Positions 19,772 to 29,041 of a DNA stretch of 64,000 bases are shown here, one piece after another. The position numbers and the translations under genes were made by a program. The DNA is from Qipengyuania polymorpha. Lineage in GTDB: Bacteria; Pseudomonadota; Alphaproteobacteria; Sphingomonadales; Sphingomonadaceae. Under the pieces are notes generated by a model. The model saw nothing but the letters and a program-made list of their open reading frames with translations, was not told where the DNA came from and ran no database searches. How positions within the stretch are numbered: the stretch's first letter is position 1; the number at the start of each line of letters is the position of its first letter. The stretch lies in NCBI RefSeq assembly GCF_019711435.1, contig NZ_JAIGNK010000002.1, positions 496,001 through 560,000 of the forward strand, in the 5' to 3' direction.

Positions 19772-19812
19772 GGCGGTGCTTTCGCTTCAATGCTCGAAAA
19801 AGTCGAGGGGTC

Positions 19813-20577
19813 TTAGCTCTTCCAGCTGTCGTCGATTTTCGAGACACGGCGCTTCCACGCCTCGAAATCGAACAAGCCTGCACCGCCTTGCGTCTGCATA
19901 GTCGACAGGTCGCGCTGGTGCACGTCGACCACCTCCTGCTTGACGATATTCGGCTCGCCCTGGCTCAACGTGGCCACCTGGATTTCGCAAGCGCGCTGCA
20001 GCGCCCACATTTTCACGAACATGCCGGGGATGGTCTTGTCCATCACGACGGGGCCGTGGTTGCGCAGCATCAGGATGGAGTGATCGCCGAGGTTCTCGAC
20101 CAGCCGATCGCCCTCTTCGGGACGCACGGTGACGCCCTCGAAATCGTGATAGCCGATTTGCCCCTGGAAATTGCAGGCGTAGAAATTGGTCGGAAGCAGC
20201 CCGTCCTTGTGGCTGCACACTGCCATCGTGGCCGTGGTGTGCACGTGGCAGATGGCGGTCGCCTTCTCACCCAAATGCTTGTGGAAGTGGGCGTGCTGCG
20301 TGAAGCCGGCCTTGTTGACCATATATTGCGACTGGCCGACATTGTTGCCCTCGACATCGATCTTCACGAGGTTCGAGGCGGTCACTTCGTCATAAAGCAG
20401 CCCGAAGGGATTGATGAGGAAGGTGTCTTTCTCGCCCGGCACGGCAACCGAGATGTGGTTGTAGATGCTCTCGCCCCAGCCGAGGTGCTCGAAGATGCGA
20501 TAGCACGCGGCCAGATCCTGCCGGACCTTCCATTCCTCTTCGCTACACTCGAACTTGGGCTTCATCTGGGTGGCCAC
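19813..20577 (-). CDS. class II aldolase/adducin family protein
   Basis: 254 residues with a GTG start at 20577 placed 8-9 bases after AAGGAGAG; the Met four codons in is an alternative. Zn-binding features of class II aldolases are visible: AICHVHTTATMAVCSHKDGLL (the HVH pair), and LMLRNHGPVVMDKTIPGMF, the typical third-histidine region. Substrates of this family are sugar phosphates such as fuculose 1-phosphate or related hydroxy-acids; this subgroup (N-terminal EEEWKVRQDLAACYRIFEHLGW) is broadly annotated without known substrate. It is followed by the [2Fe-2S] subunit gene, possibly in one transcript, and is divergent from the MATE gene. Confidence 0.9.
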   Translation of the reverse strand: MATQMKPKFECSEEEWKVRQDLAACYRIFEHLGWGESIYNHISVAVPGEKDTFLINPFGLLYDEVTASNLVKIDVEGNNVGQSQYMVNKAGFTQHAHFHKHLGEKATAICHVHTTATMAVCSHKDGLLPTNFYACNFQGQIGYHDFEGVTVRPEEGDRLVENLGDHSILMLRNHGPVVMDKTIPGMFVKMWALQRACEIQVATLSQGEPNIVKQEVVDVHQRDLSTMQTQGGAGLFDFEAWKRRVSKIDDSWKS

Positions 20578-20699
20578 GGGGCGCTCTCCTTAAGTCTCTC
20601 TTTGCAACCGTATCGCACGGGATGGCCCTCCCGCACAAGGCGGATGGCGCAAAATCGGCGCTTCCCAAGCGCGCCCTGCCCCGCTAGCGCGCTGTTCTA

Positions 20700-22067
20700 A
20701 TGAGCGAGACGGCCAAACTCACCCGCGGGAGCATACGCGGCCATCTCGTCACCCAGACATTGCCGATGATCATCGGGGTGGCCGCCATCATGTCGGTCGG
20801 CCTCATCGATGCCTATTTCATCGGGCAACTCGGCAGCGCCGAACTGGCGGCGGTCAGCTTCATTTTCCCGGTCATCATAGCGCTTTCCAGCCTCGGCGTG
20901 GGCGTGATGGTCGGCATCAACTCGGTCATCGCCCGCGCTTTGGGTGAAGGCGACCGGGACCGGGCCGAACGCCGCGCGAATTTCGGCGCAGTCTTTGCCC
21001 TGGCCATCGGCGTGACGCTGGGCCTGCTGCTGTTCGCGCTCAACGCACCGCTCTTCCGGCTGATGCAGGCGAACGAGCGGCTCATGCCGCTGGTGCTTGA
21101 ATATATGAACCCCTTCGCGCTCGGCCTGCCTGTGCTGCTACTGCAGATGGGCCTCAGCGGCATCCTGCGCGGACAGGGCGAGGCGCGCTATGTCTCGCTT
21201 GTCTCGATCACCTATTCGGTGATGAACTGGATCCTCGATCCCATCCTCATCACCGGAGCCTTTGGTTTCGAGGGTTTCGGCATAGCGGGCGCGGCTTACG
21301 CCTCCATCATAGGTTACGGCGTGGCATGCCTGATGGCTTACTATTTTATCGGCAGGACGCAGCTAGCCATCCACCCGACGCTCGTCAGCCAATGCGATCT
21401 GGCCGGTTCGAGCAAGGCGATCATCAGCGTGGCGGGTCCCGCGGCCTTCTCCAATGCCATCAATCCCATCGGCCTCTCGGTCCTCACTGCTTTGCTCGCC
21501 AGCCAGGGCGAGGCGGCGGTGGCGGGTTTCGGCGCGGCGGGGCGATTGCAAAGTTTTGCAGTCGTGCCCCTGCTTGGGCTGTCCGGTTCCATCGGCGCAA
21601 TCATCGGGCAGAACTGGGGCGCCAATCGCGCCGATCGTGCGCGGCGGGCGATGTATTGGGCGGGCCTGTTCTGCATCGGCTACGGGCTCGCGACCGCCGT
21701 CATCCTGTTCCTGTCCGGCAACTGGTTTGCCGATTTCTTCACCGATGATCCGGCAGTCATCGAGCAGTTCTCGCGCTATCTCGCCATCTCGGTCTGGGGC
21801 TATGCCGGTTTCGGCCTGCTGATTGTCGGCAATGGCGCGCTGAACGCAGTCGACCGGGCACAATTCGCCCTCGCCCAGAGCGCGGCGCGCGTCTTCCTCG
21901 TCATGCTTCCCTTTGCCTGGCTGCTGCGCGCAAGCTGGGGGGCGGAGGCGATTTACGGGGCGGAACTGGTGGCCAATCTCGCCGGCGGAGCGCTCGCCGC
22001 ATTCGTCGTCTGGACGGTCCTGAAGAGCCCCACAGAAAAGTCCTTACCGCATCCAACGAAACGTTAA
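20700..22067 (+). CDS. MATE family efflux transporter
   Basis: 455 residues, about twelve membrane segments in two six-helix halves. Typical MATE wording: TQTLPMIIGVAAIMSVGLIDAYFIGQLG, AAVSFIFPVIIALSSLGVGV, GLSGILRGQGEARYV, and in the second half GAAGRLQSFAVVPLLGLSGSIGAIIGQNWGA. Exports cationic drugs or metabolites using H+ or Na+. Substrate not deducible. No regulator is adjacent. Its stop codon lies inside the TTAACCAT sequence that precedes cheA. Confidence 0.93.
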   Translation: MSETAKLTRGSIRGHLVTQTLPMIIGVAAIMSVGLIDAYFIGQLGSAELAAVSFIFPVIIALSSLGVGVMVGINSVIARALGEGDRDRAERRANFGAVFALAIGVTLGLLLFALNAPLFRLMQANERLMPLVLEYMNPFALGLPVLLLQMGLSGILRGQGEARYVSLVSITYSVMNWILDPILITGAFGFEGFGIAGAAYASIIGYGVACLMAYYFIGRTQLAIHPTLVSQCDLAGSSKAIISVAGPAAFSNAINPIGLSVLTALLASQGEAAVAGFGAAGRLQSFAVVPLLGLSGSIGAIIGQNWGANRADRARRAMYWAGLFCIGYGLATAVILFLSGNWFADFFTDDPAVIEQFSRYLAISVWGYAGFGLLIVGNGALNAVDRAQFALAQSAARVFLVMLPFAWLLRASWGAEAIYGAELVANLAGGALAAFVVWTVLKSPTEKSLPHPTKR

Positions 22068-22071
22068 CCAT
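22064..22071 (+). promoter_or_regulatory. candidate CtrA half-site upstream of cheA
   Basis: TTAACCAT, the octamer often reported as a CtrA half-site in alphaproteobacteria, ends 45 bases before the cheA start codon. A single octamer can occur by chance, so this is weak; it would fit the common CtrA control of motility genes. Confidence 0.3.
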
Positions 22072-22116
22072 CCTCGTGCATAGCGGACCCTAACAAGAAC
22101 TGGGGGTCCAAGACCA

Positions 22117-24519
22117 ATGGATGAATTGCTGGCAGATTTCGTCGCGGAAACGCGCGAAATGCTCGAGCAGAGCGGTAGCGAACTGGTCGCGTGGGAAGCC
22201 GATCCGTCGGACAAGAAGCGCATCGATACGATCTTCCGCTTCGTCCACACGGTGAAGGGCAATTGCGGCTTTTTCGACTTCCCGCAGCTCGAAAAGCTGA
22301 GCCATGCTGCCGAAGACGCGCTGGCCGAATGCCGCGCCGGCCGCCGCGAGCCCGATAGCGCCCTGGTCACTGCCGTGCTCGCCATCATCGACCGCATTTC
22401 GGAAATGACCGACGCCATCGAGGCCGGCGAAGAGCTTGGTACCGGCAACGACGAGGCGCTGATTGCCGCGCTCGATGCCGATGCCGAGGTCGAAGTGCAG
22501 AGCGATGTCGCTATCATCGAAGAGGAAATCGAGGTCGCTGCCGTATCGGCTCCTGCAAACGATACCCAGGCCGAAGCCGCGCCCAAGGCTCCCGCCAAGG
22601 GCGTCCAGCGTTCCATCCGCCTGCCCGTCGACCTGCTCGACGAGGTGATGAAGGGTGTGTCCGACATGGTGCTGGCGCGCAACGACCTGGCGCGCCGCCT
22701 GCGCGAGGCCGGCGAACAGCCCGCCATCGACGGCCCGTTCGAACGCCTCTCCGCCATCCTCGCCGATGTGCGCACCTCGATTACCCGTATGCGCATGCAG
22801 CGGCTCGAGCATCTCTTCTCCTCGCTCCCGCGTCTCGTGCGCGATTTGTCGAACGAACTCGGTAAGCAGGTGATGGTCGATTTCGAAGGCAGCGAAGTCG
22901 AACTCGACCGCGAGATGATCGAAATGGTCCGCGACCCGCTGACCCACATCATCCGCAACGCCATCGACCACGGTATCGAAACCCCGGCCGAGCGCCTCAG
23001 GAACGACAAGCGCGAAATCGGCCTGCTGAAGTTCGCTGCGCGCCAGTCGGGCAACCAGATCAGCCTCGTCATCACCGACGATGGCAACGGCATCAATGTC
23101 GAGCGCGTGTGCGAAAAGGCCATCGCCAATGGCCTCTATTCGCGTTCCGAAATCGACAAGATGAGCGACAAGCAGCGCGAAAACCTGATTTTCGAGCCCG
23201 GACTGTCGACTGCCGAAAAGGTGAGCTCGGTATCGGGCCGCGGCGTCGGCATGGACGTCGTGCGTTCGAACATCGAGCGCGTCGGCGGCTCGATCGAAGT
23301 GTCGAGCAAGCCGGGTGAAGGCACCAGCTTCCACCTCCAGCTGCCGCTCACCCTCTCCATCATCGCCGCACTAACCGTGGGCAGCGGCGACCAGCGCTAT
23401 GCAATCCCGCGCAGCTATGTCGAAGAAATCGTCTTCGGCAATTCGAGCCATGTGGAATTCGCGCAGGCCGGCGACCGCCGCCTCGTCACCTTCCGCGACA
23501 AGCGCGTGCCCTGCCTTTCGCTTGGCGAAGTCATGGGCAGCGAAACCAACGCGGAATGCGACTGGACGAGCAAGACGCTCATCCTCGTGCGCCTCGCCAG
23601 CGACGATGTCTTCGCGCTCGCGGTCGACCGCGTATTCGATCACGAGGACGTGGTGGTCAAACCTATCGCGCCGGCCATCATGGAAACCAAGCTCTACGCG
23701 GGCACCACCCTCCTCGACGATGGCCGTCCGATGATGCTCATCGACCTGCCCTCCATCGCGCAGATGCGCGGCATGGTCGGCGGTGTCCGCACCAAGCCGA
23801 CGATTGCCGACAAGTCCGAGAAGGTCGAGAAGAGCAGGGCCGTGCCGGTCATGCTGTTCGCCGGGCTCGATGGACGCCACCGGGCGGTCCGCCTCGAACT
23901 GGTGCGCCGTATCGACACCATCTCGCGCGATGCCATCGATATCGAGGGCGACCGCGCGCAGGCTGTCATCGACGGCGAGATCATGACGCTGGCCGGCCAC
24001 GATACCGGCCCGCTGCCCGACGGCCGCTGCCGCCTGCTCCGCCTCTCGGACGGCGAGCACGAGCTGGTCTATGCGGTCAAGGAAGTGCTCGACGCAGCCG
24101 ATGTCACCGAAGACGTCGTCCCGAGCGAAGCGGACACCGCCATCGAGGGCGTCACGCTCATCGGCGGCAAGCCCATCCCGCTGCTCGACGGCCATGCGGT
24201 CTTCTCGCGCTACCGCGCCACGAAAAAAGTCGAGCACACGCTCACCTGCCGCATCCCGGAAGGAAGCGAATGGGCACGCACCATCCTCGAACCGCTGGTG
24301 CAGGCCGTAGGCTACCGGATTGCCGGTGACGACGACGAAGTCGAAGCCGATCTCGCCATCGCGCTCGCCGAAGAGGGCGAAGTCCTCACCACCGGCGCGC
24401 GCGAGGTCATCCGCCTGCGCCCCGAGCCCGAGGATGCCGGTGACGACACCATCTACCGCTACGACCGCGACGGACTGCTCGCGGCATTGAAGCGCATTCG
24501 CACCGGGAGGGCGGCATGA
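22117..24519 (+). CDS. cheA: chemotaxis histidine kinase CheA with two CheW-like domains
   Basis: 800 residues. Domains in order: P1/HPt with phospho-accepting His44 in FVHTVKGNCGFF; an acidic linker of about 60 residues with no room for a standard P2 (CheY/CheB-binding) domain; P3 dimerisation (about 170-235); P4 kinase with LTHIIRNAIDHGIE (N box), ITDDGNGIN and VSGRGVGMDVVRSNI plus GEGTSFHLQLPLTL (G boxes); P5 CheW-like domain (about 420-560); then a second CheW-like domain (about 570-710, VPVMLFAGLDGRHRAVRLEL) and a final about 85-residue segment resembling a degenerate receiver domain. First gene of a cheAWYBR run; its TGA overlaps the cheW ATG. Confidence 0.95.
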   Translation: MDELLADFVAETREMLEQSGSELVAWEADPSDKKRIDTIFRFVHTVKGNCGFFDFPQLEKLSHAAEDALAECRAGRREPDSALVTAVLAIIDRISEMTDAIEAGEELGTGNDEALIAALDADAEVEVQSDVAIIEEEIEVAAVSAPANDTQAEAAPKAPAKGVQRSIRLPVDLLDEVMKGVSDMVLARNDLARRLREAGEQPAIDGPFERLSAILADVRTSITRMRMQRLEHLFSSLPRLVRDLSNELGKQVMVDFEGSEVELDREMIEMVRDPLTHIIRNAIDHGIETPAERLRNDKREIGLLKFAARQSGNQISLVITDDGNGINVERVCEKAIANGLYSRSEIDKMSDKQRENLIFEPGLSTAEKVSSVSGRGVGMDVVRSNIERVGGSIEVSSKPGEGTSFHLQLPLTLSIIAALTVGSGDQRYAIPRSYVEEIVFGNSSHVEFAQAGDRRLVTFRDKRVPCLSLGEVMGSETNAECDWTSKTLILVRLASDDVFALAVDRVFDHEDVVVKPIAPAIMETKLYAGTTLLDDGRPMMLIDLPSIAQMRGMVGGVRTKPTIADKSEKVEKSRAVPVMLFAGLDGRHRAVRLELVRRIDTISRDAIDIEGDRAQAVIDGEIMTLAGHDTGPLPDGRCRLLRLSDGEHELVYAVKEVLDAADVTEDVVPSEADTAIEGVTLIGGKPIPLLDGHAVFSRYRATKKVEHTLTCRIPEGSEWARTILEPLVQAVGYRIAGDDDEVEADLAIALAEEGEVLTTGAREVIRLRPEPEDAGDDTIYRYDRDGLLAALKRIRTGRAA

Positions 24520-24950
24520 ACGAACTGCTTTTGATGTGCACCATCGCCGGCCGCCGCGCGGCCATCCCCGCGATCGAAGTGCAATCGGTGATCGAGGTCG
24601 ATAACATCACCCCGATTCCCGGTACGCCCGATTTCATCCTTGGCCTGACCGCGCTGCGCAGCCAGGCTCTCACCGTCATCGACTGCGCGCTGGCCATCGG
24701 CCTCGAAAAGGCATGCACCTCCAGGGACCAGCGGGCAGCGGTCGTCGACATCGACGGCCACCTTTACGCGCTGCTCGTCGAGGAAGCCCACGACGTGGGT
24801 GAAGCCAAGAGCGAGCCGGTCGCCGTGCCGGGGGGCTTTGGCGAAGGCTGGCAGCGTGCCGCACGCGGCATGGTGGAAACCGACGGCGGCCCGACGCTGC
24901 TAGTCGATATCGGACAACTCGTCTCCGGACCTCTGCGTCAGGCGGCTTAA
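24516..24950 (+). CDS. cheW: chemotaxis adaptor CheW
   Basis: 144 residues. Couples receptors to CheA in the cytoplasmic array. The CheW fold is recognisable from LLLMCTIAGRRAAIPAIEVQSVIEVDNITPIPGTPDFILGL, then LRSQALTVIDCALAIGL and YALLVEEAHDVGEA. It overlaps the end of cheA by ATGA, so it is probably translationally coupled. A GC-rich hairpin (CCGCC/GGCGG, 24962-24984) without a T-run follows before cheY and could tune expression within the operon. Confidence 0.93.
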   Translation: MNELLLMCTIAGRRAAIPAIEVQSVIEVDNITPIPGTPDFILGLTALRSQALTVIDCALAIGLEKACTSRDQRAAVVDIDGHLYALLVEEAHDVGEAKSEPVAVPGGFGEGWQRAARGMVETDGGPTLLVDIGQLVSGPLRQAA

Positions 24951-25007
24951 GCGATTAGTTACCGCCTCCCGTTATAAGGGGCGGACAAGTGTAAGGGATC
25001 ACGTGAA

Positions 25008-25373
25008 ATGAAAACCTGTCTTATCGTCGATGATTCGCGCGTCATCCGCAAGGTGTCGCGCCATATCCTCGAAACCCTCGGCTTCACGGTCGACGAAGCC
25101 GAGAACGGCCAGGAAGGCCTCAACAAGTGCCTCGAGAGCATGCCCGAAGTGGTCCTGCTCGACTGGAACATGCCCGTCATGACCGGCATCGAGTTCATCC
25201 ACGAACTGCGCAAGCACGAAGGCGGCGACAAGCCCAAGGTCGTGTTCTGCACCACCGAGAACGATGTCGCTCACATCCGCGAAGCCATCAGCGCCGGCGC
25301 CGACGAATATGTCATGAAGCCGTTCGACCACGAGACCCTTCAGATCAAGCTCCAGCTCGTCGGCATGGCCTGA
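25008..25373 (+). CDS. cheY: single-domain response regulator CheY
   Basis: 121 residues, just a receiver domain. Acid pocket Asp8-Asp9 (LIVDDSRVIRK), phosphorylation site Asp52 (VVLLDWNMPVMTGIEF), conserved Thr in FCTTEND and Lys in EYVMKPFD are all present, so it should be phosphorylated by the CheA kinase encoded upstream. The target is expected to be the flagellar motor, but no flagellar genes are in the window and alphaproteobacteria often have several CheY proteins, some acting as phosphate sinks. Confidence 0.93.
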   Translation: MKTCLIVDDSRVIRKVSRHILETLGFTVDEAENGQEGLNKCLESMPEVVLLDWNMPVMTGIEFIHELRKHEGGDKPKVVFCTTENDVAHIREAISAGADEYVMKPFDHETLQIKLQLVGMA

Positions 25374-25393
25374 TCCGCTAAAGGAAACGGGTC

Positions 25394-26488
25394 GTGGCGG
25401 CTGCTCTGAAATACAATACGACAGCCGAACGCGGCGAACGGAGCGCCCCGCGCACTGTTCGGGTCATGCTGGTCGACGATTCGCTCACTGTGCGGACCGT
25501 TTTCTCGCGCATGATCGAACGCGAGAACGACATGACCATCGTGGCCGCCGCCAGCACCGCCGAGCGCGGTCTGGAGGAGCTCAAGACGAAATTCGTCGAT
25601 GTGATCCTGCTCGACCTCGAAATGCCCGGAATGGGCGGCATCGAGGCCCTGCCGAAGCTTCTCAAGGCCTCGCCGCGGACCAAGGTGCTTGTGATCTCCT
25701 CGCTCACGGCAGAGGGCGCGGAACATACGGTCAAGGCGCTCCAGATGGGCGCCGCCGACACGATGCTGAAACCGCGGCCGGGCGGTTTCAACGACGAGTA
25801 CCGTGACCAGCTGCTTGCCAAGATCCGTGCGCTCAAGGGCCTGGCTCCGCACGAGCAGCCCGAGCGCAAGGCCCCGAAATTCGCGCAGCGCCGCGTCGGC
25901 AAGCGCCCGCAGGTACTCGCCATCGGTGCATCGACCGGAGGCATTCATGCACTCGGCCTGTTCCTGCGCCAGGTGCCGAAGAATTTCGACCTTCCTATCC
26001 TCATTACCCAGCACCTTCCCGCCAGCTTCATTCCTGTCTTCGCCAAGCAGATGGAAATGGCCGCCGGACGCGAAGCCGTGCTGGCCGACGAAGGTACGGA
26101 AGTGACCCGTGGCCGCATCCTGATTGCGCCCGGCCACGGTCATATGGTCGTGCGCAGGAAGGGCACCAGATACGTCACCGACCTCGCCTTCCATCCCGTC
26201 AAGAGCGGCTGCACGCCCTCGGTCGATCCGATGTTCGAAACGCTTGCCGAAGCCTATGAAGGCAAGGTTGCGGGCATCCTCCTGTCGGGCATGGGCCGCG
26301 ACGGGACCGAAGGCGCAGACGCCATCATCAACGCCGGCGGCTCGATGTACGCCCAGAGCGCCGACACTTGCGCCGTCTGGGGCATGCCGCGCGACATTAC
26401 CGAACGCGGTCTTGCGTCCGCCGTCCTCCCGCCGGAGGAACTGGCCGACCGGGTCCTATCAACTGCAGGAGCCGATGCATGGCGCTAG
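25394..26488 (+). CDS. cheB: chemotaxis methylesterase CheB
   Basis: 364 residues with a GTG start at 25394 after AAGGAAA; no ATG is available before the receiver domain. Receiver domain about 22-140 with Asp28-Asp29 and phospho-site Asp74 (VILLDLEMPGMGGIEALP), linker, then the esterase domain with the catalytic triad Ser180 (AIGASTGG), His207 (LITQHLPASF) and Asp303 (LLSGMGRDGTEGA). Removes methyl groups from receptor glutamates for adaptation, opposing CheR. The last 10 bases overlap the start of cheR. Confidence 0.95.
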   Translation: MAAALKYNTTAERGERSAPRTVRVMLVDDSLTVRTVFSRMIERENDMTIVAAASTAERGLEELKTKFVDVILLDLEMPGMGGIEALPKLLKASPRTKVLVISSLTAEGAEHTVKALQMGAADTMLKPRPGGFNDEYRDQLLAKIRALKGLAPHEQPERKAPKFAQRRVGKRPQVLAIGASTGGIHALGLFLRQVPKNFDLPILITQHLPASFIPVFAKQMEMAAGREAVLADEGTEVTRGRILIAPGHGHMVVRRKGTRYVTDLAFHPVKSGCTPSVDPMFETLAEAYEGKVAGILLSGMGRDGTEGADAIINAGGSMYAQSADTCAVWGMPRDITERGLASAVLPPEELADRVLSTAGADAWR

Positions 26489-27351
26489 AAGACGCCTCCC
26501 ACCAAATTATCGCCGACCTGCTCGAAGCCCGTACCGGCCAGACGCTCACCGAGAGCCGCCGCTGGCGCATTTCGACCGCGCTTTCGGGCCTGTTCCGCGA
26601 ATTCGGCATCGAGAATGTCGACCAGCTTGCCTGCATGCTCGAGCGTCCGGGCGAACATCGCCTCGCGACCCGCGTGGTCGAGGCGCTGCTCAACAACGAG
26701 ACCTATTTCTTCCGCGACCATGCGTATTTCACCACGCTGGCAAACACCATCCTGCCCGAACTGGCGAAGCGCCGCGCCGATTCGCGCCGCATTTCGATCT
26801 GGTCGGCAGGCTGTTCGACTGGCCAGGAAGTGCTCAGCCTCGCGATGACCTTCCTCGAGCAACCGGGCCGCTGGGCGGACTGGAAAATCGAAATCCTCGG
26901 CACCGACGTGTCGACCAAGGCCGTCGACCAGGCGAAGACCGGGACCTACTCGCAGTTCGAGATCCAGCGCGGCATTTCGGTCGCGCAGATGCTGAACTTT
27001 TTCTCCGAAACGCCCAGGGGCTGGCAGGTCTCGCCCCGCGTGCTCGAGATGACCCGCTTCGAGCAGCGAAACCTGCTCGATTACCCGCCCTCGCCGGGCA
27101 AGTTCGACCTCGTCTTGTGCCGCAACGTGCTGCTCTATTTCGACCCGGAAACGCGCCGCAGGGCGTTCGACCGCCTGCATGGCGGGGTGGCGAACGACGG
27201 CTTCCTGATGCTCGGCGCGGGCGAGACCGTGGTCGGCCAGACCGACAGGTTCGAGCCCTCGCCATTCGGCTCGGCGATGTATGCGCCCAAGGGCGCAAGC
27301 GATATCGGCGCGGTTCTGGGCACGATGCCGCCGCGCGTCGTCAACGGCTGA
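26479..27351 (+). CDS. cheR: chemotaxis methyltransferase CheR
   Basis: 290 residues from the ATG at 26479, which lies inside the end of cheB. SAM-dependent methylation of receptor glutamates. Landmarks: the N-terminal helical domain, EALLNNETYFFRDHAYF (the usual TxFFRD block), SAM motif SAGCSTGQEVLSLAM, GTDVSTKAVDQAKTGTYSQFE and LVLCRNVLLYFDPETRRRAF. There are no C-terminal TPR repeats. The two MCPs encoded downstream end in EFLQHVRAA and EFLFHIRAA rather than a NWETF-type tether, so recruitment must be tether-independent. Confidence 0.95.
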   Translation: MALEDASHQIIADLLEARTGQTLTESRRWRISTALSGLFREFGIENVDQLACMLERPGEHRLATRVVEALLNNETYFFRDHAYFTTLANTILPELAKRRADSRRISIWSAGCSTGQEVLSLAMTFLEQPGRWADWKIEILGTDVSTKAVDQAKTGTYSQFEIQRGISVAQMLNFFSETPRGWQVSPRVLEMTRFEQRNLLDYPPSPGKFDLVLCRNVLLYFDPETRRRAFDRLHGGVANDGFLMLGAGETVVGQTDRFEPSPFGSAMYAPKGASDIGAVLGTMPPRVVNG

Positions 27352-27502
27352 TATTTCCCATCCCAGCTTGAACAGGGCGCGTGCCGCGCAGCCCGCAGCC
27401 ACGCTTATCATCCAAGGTAAATTTCGGGTTTACCGTTAATTAGCGAATGCACGTTAGCGGTAGGACACTTGACCGGACCATGCCACCGAGGGGGATACCT
27501 GC

Positions 27503-29041
27503 GTGCGTTCACATACAGAGATGGCACAGCAAAGCACACGCGTGATGATTTTCGCGCCGCTGGCTGCGCTCGCCGGTATCGTCAGCGTGACCGCGCTGCT
27601 CGCCTTTTTCGGCCCGCAACTCGGCATTGCCTCGATGTCTGCGGTTCTCGGAGGCGGCCTGGTCGCCTTCCTCGCCAGCATCGGCGGCTTTGCGGTCCTC
27701 GGCATCAAGCACCTCCGGCGGCTCGAGCGCCTGTCGAGCAGCGACGCGCTCACGCTCCTGCCGAATCGCCGCGCGCTGCACCGTGACATCACCGACACCA
27801 TGTCGGCCGAGCACGAGGTCGCGCTCGCCATCGTCGATCTCGACGGGTTCAAGATTATCAACGACCACTACGGTCATGTCGTGGGCGACAACACCATCAA
27901 GGAAATCGCCCGCATCATCCGCGATATCTGCGGCGAGGAAGCCGACCTCTACCGCCTCGGCGGCGACGAATATGCCATCCTGATGACCGGTGACCTTTCG
28001 GGCACGCTGCTCGAAGGACATTGCCGCCGCATCATCGAGCGACTCGCGAAATCCATCAAGGTTGCCGACCGCCGCCTGACGCTGGGCGCCAGTATCGGCC
28101 TTGCGCGCAATGCGCCGGGCAAGACGGTTGCGTCGTCCGAAATGCTGCGCCGCGCGGATGTCGCCATGTATGCCTCCAAGCGCGGGGGCAAGATGCGCTG
28201 CACCTGGTTCAACGAGGCCTTCGACCGCAGCCGCGAACAGATCAAGCAGATGGACGACGAACTGCGCCAGGCGCTCGCGCTGGGCGAGTTCCGCATGCAT
28301 TACCAGCCGCTGGTCGACAGCACGACGCGCAAGGTCGTCTCGGTCGAGAGCCTGCTGCGCTGGGACCGCCCCGACGGCAAGGTCGTGGGCCCCAACGTCT
28401 TCGTGCCCGTGGCCGAGGAATCGGGCCTCATCAATCCGATCGGCCTGTGGGTCCTGCGCCAGGCCTGTGTCGATGCGCTCGAATGGGAAGGCGTGACCCT
28501 GTCGGTCAACATTTCCGCCGCCCAGCTGCGCAACCCGGAATTCCCCATCCAGCTCGGCCACATCCTCGAGGAAACGGGCTTCGACCCCGAGCGCCTCGAA
28601 CTCGAAGTGACCGAAACCTGCCTCGTGCTCGATCCCGTGGTCGCCGAGCGCAGCCTCAACCTCATCCGCGGCTTCGGCATCAGCGTCGCGCTCGACGATT
28701 TCGGCACGGGTTATGCCTCGATCGGCTTCCTGCGCCAGTTCCGCTTCGAGAAGCTGAAGCTCGACCGCAGCCTCGTCAGCCAGGCGAGCGAGGACGATTC
28801 CAGCCGCGCCATGATGCTCTCCAGCATCACCATGGCGCGCGCCATGAAGATGGAAGTCACCGCCGAAGGCGTGGAGACCGAAGAACAGGCCGACATGGTC
28901 CGCGCGGCCGGCTGCGACCAGATCCAGGGCTGGCTCTATTTCAAAGCCATGCCCGCCGACCAGATCCCGCAATTCCTCGGCAGCGAGGTCAAGGCGGCAG
29001 ATGACAAAGAAAACACCGATTGGGAAAGCAAGGTAGCATGA
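27503..29041 (+). CDS. membrane-anchored GGDEF-EAL protein (cyclic-di-GMP turnover)
   Basis: 512 residues with a GTG start at 27503 behind GAGGGGG; the ATG at 27521 is an alternative. Two hydrophobic segments (about 14-35 and 42-68) precede a GGDEF domain with the motif GGDEY (residues 153-157) and no RxxD inhibitory site just upstream, so cyclase activity is possible without product feedback. The EAL domain begins with ESLLRW in place of EALLRW but keeps [32 protein letters not shown] and [10 protein letters not shown], so phosphodiesterase activity is plausible. Its TGA overlaps the ATG of the first MCP (ATGA), tying c-di-GMP turnover to the chemoreceptor genes. A stem GGTAAA/TTTACC lies upstream (27416-27434). 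Confidence 0.93.
   Translation: MRSHTEMAQQSTRVMIFAPLAALAGIVSVTALLAFFGPQLGIASMSAVLGGGLVAFLASIGGFAVLGIKHLRRLERLSSSDALTLLPNRRALHRDITDTMSAEHEVALAIVDLDGFKIINDHYGHVVGDNTIKEIARIIRDICGEEADLYRLGGDEYAILMTGDLSGTLLEGHCRRIIERLAKSIKVADRRLTLGASIGLARNAPGKTVASSEMLRRADVAMYASKRGGKMRCTWFNEAFDRSREQIKQMDDELRQALALGEFRMHYQPLVDSTTRKVVSVESLLRWDRPDGKVVGPNVFVPVAEESGLINPIGLWVLRQACVDALEWEGVTLSVNISAAQLRNPEFPIQLGHILEETGFDPERLELEVTETCLVLDPVVAERSLNLIRGFGISVALDDFGTGYASIGFLRQFRFEKLKLDRSLVSQASEDDSSRAMMLSSITMARAMKMEVTAEGVETEEQADMVRAAGCDQIQGWLYFKAMPADQIPQFLGSEVKAADDKENTDWESKVA

Noticed and set aside
24962-24984. Hairpin between cheW and cheY as a terminator
   Set aside because: The stem is only about 7 base pairs and no T-run follows; at most it modulates expression within the operon.
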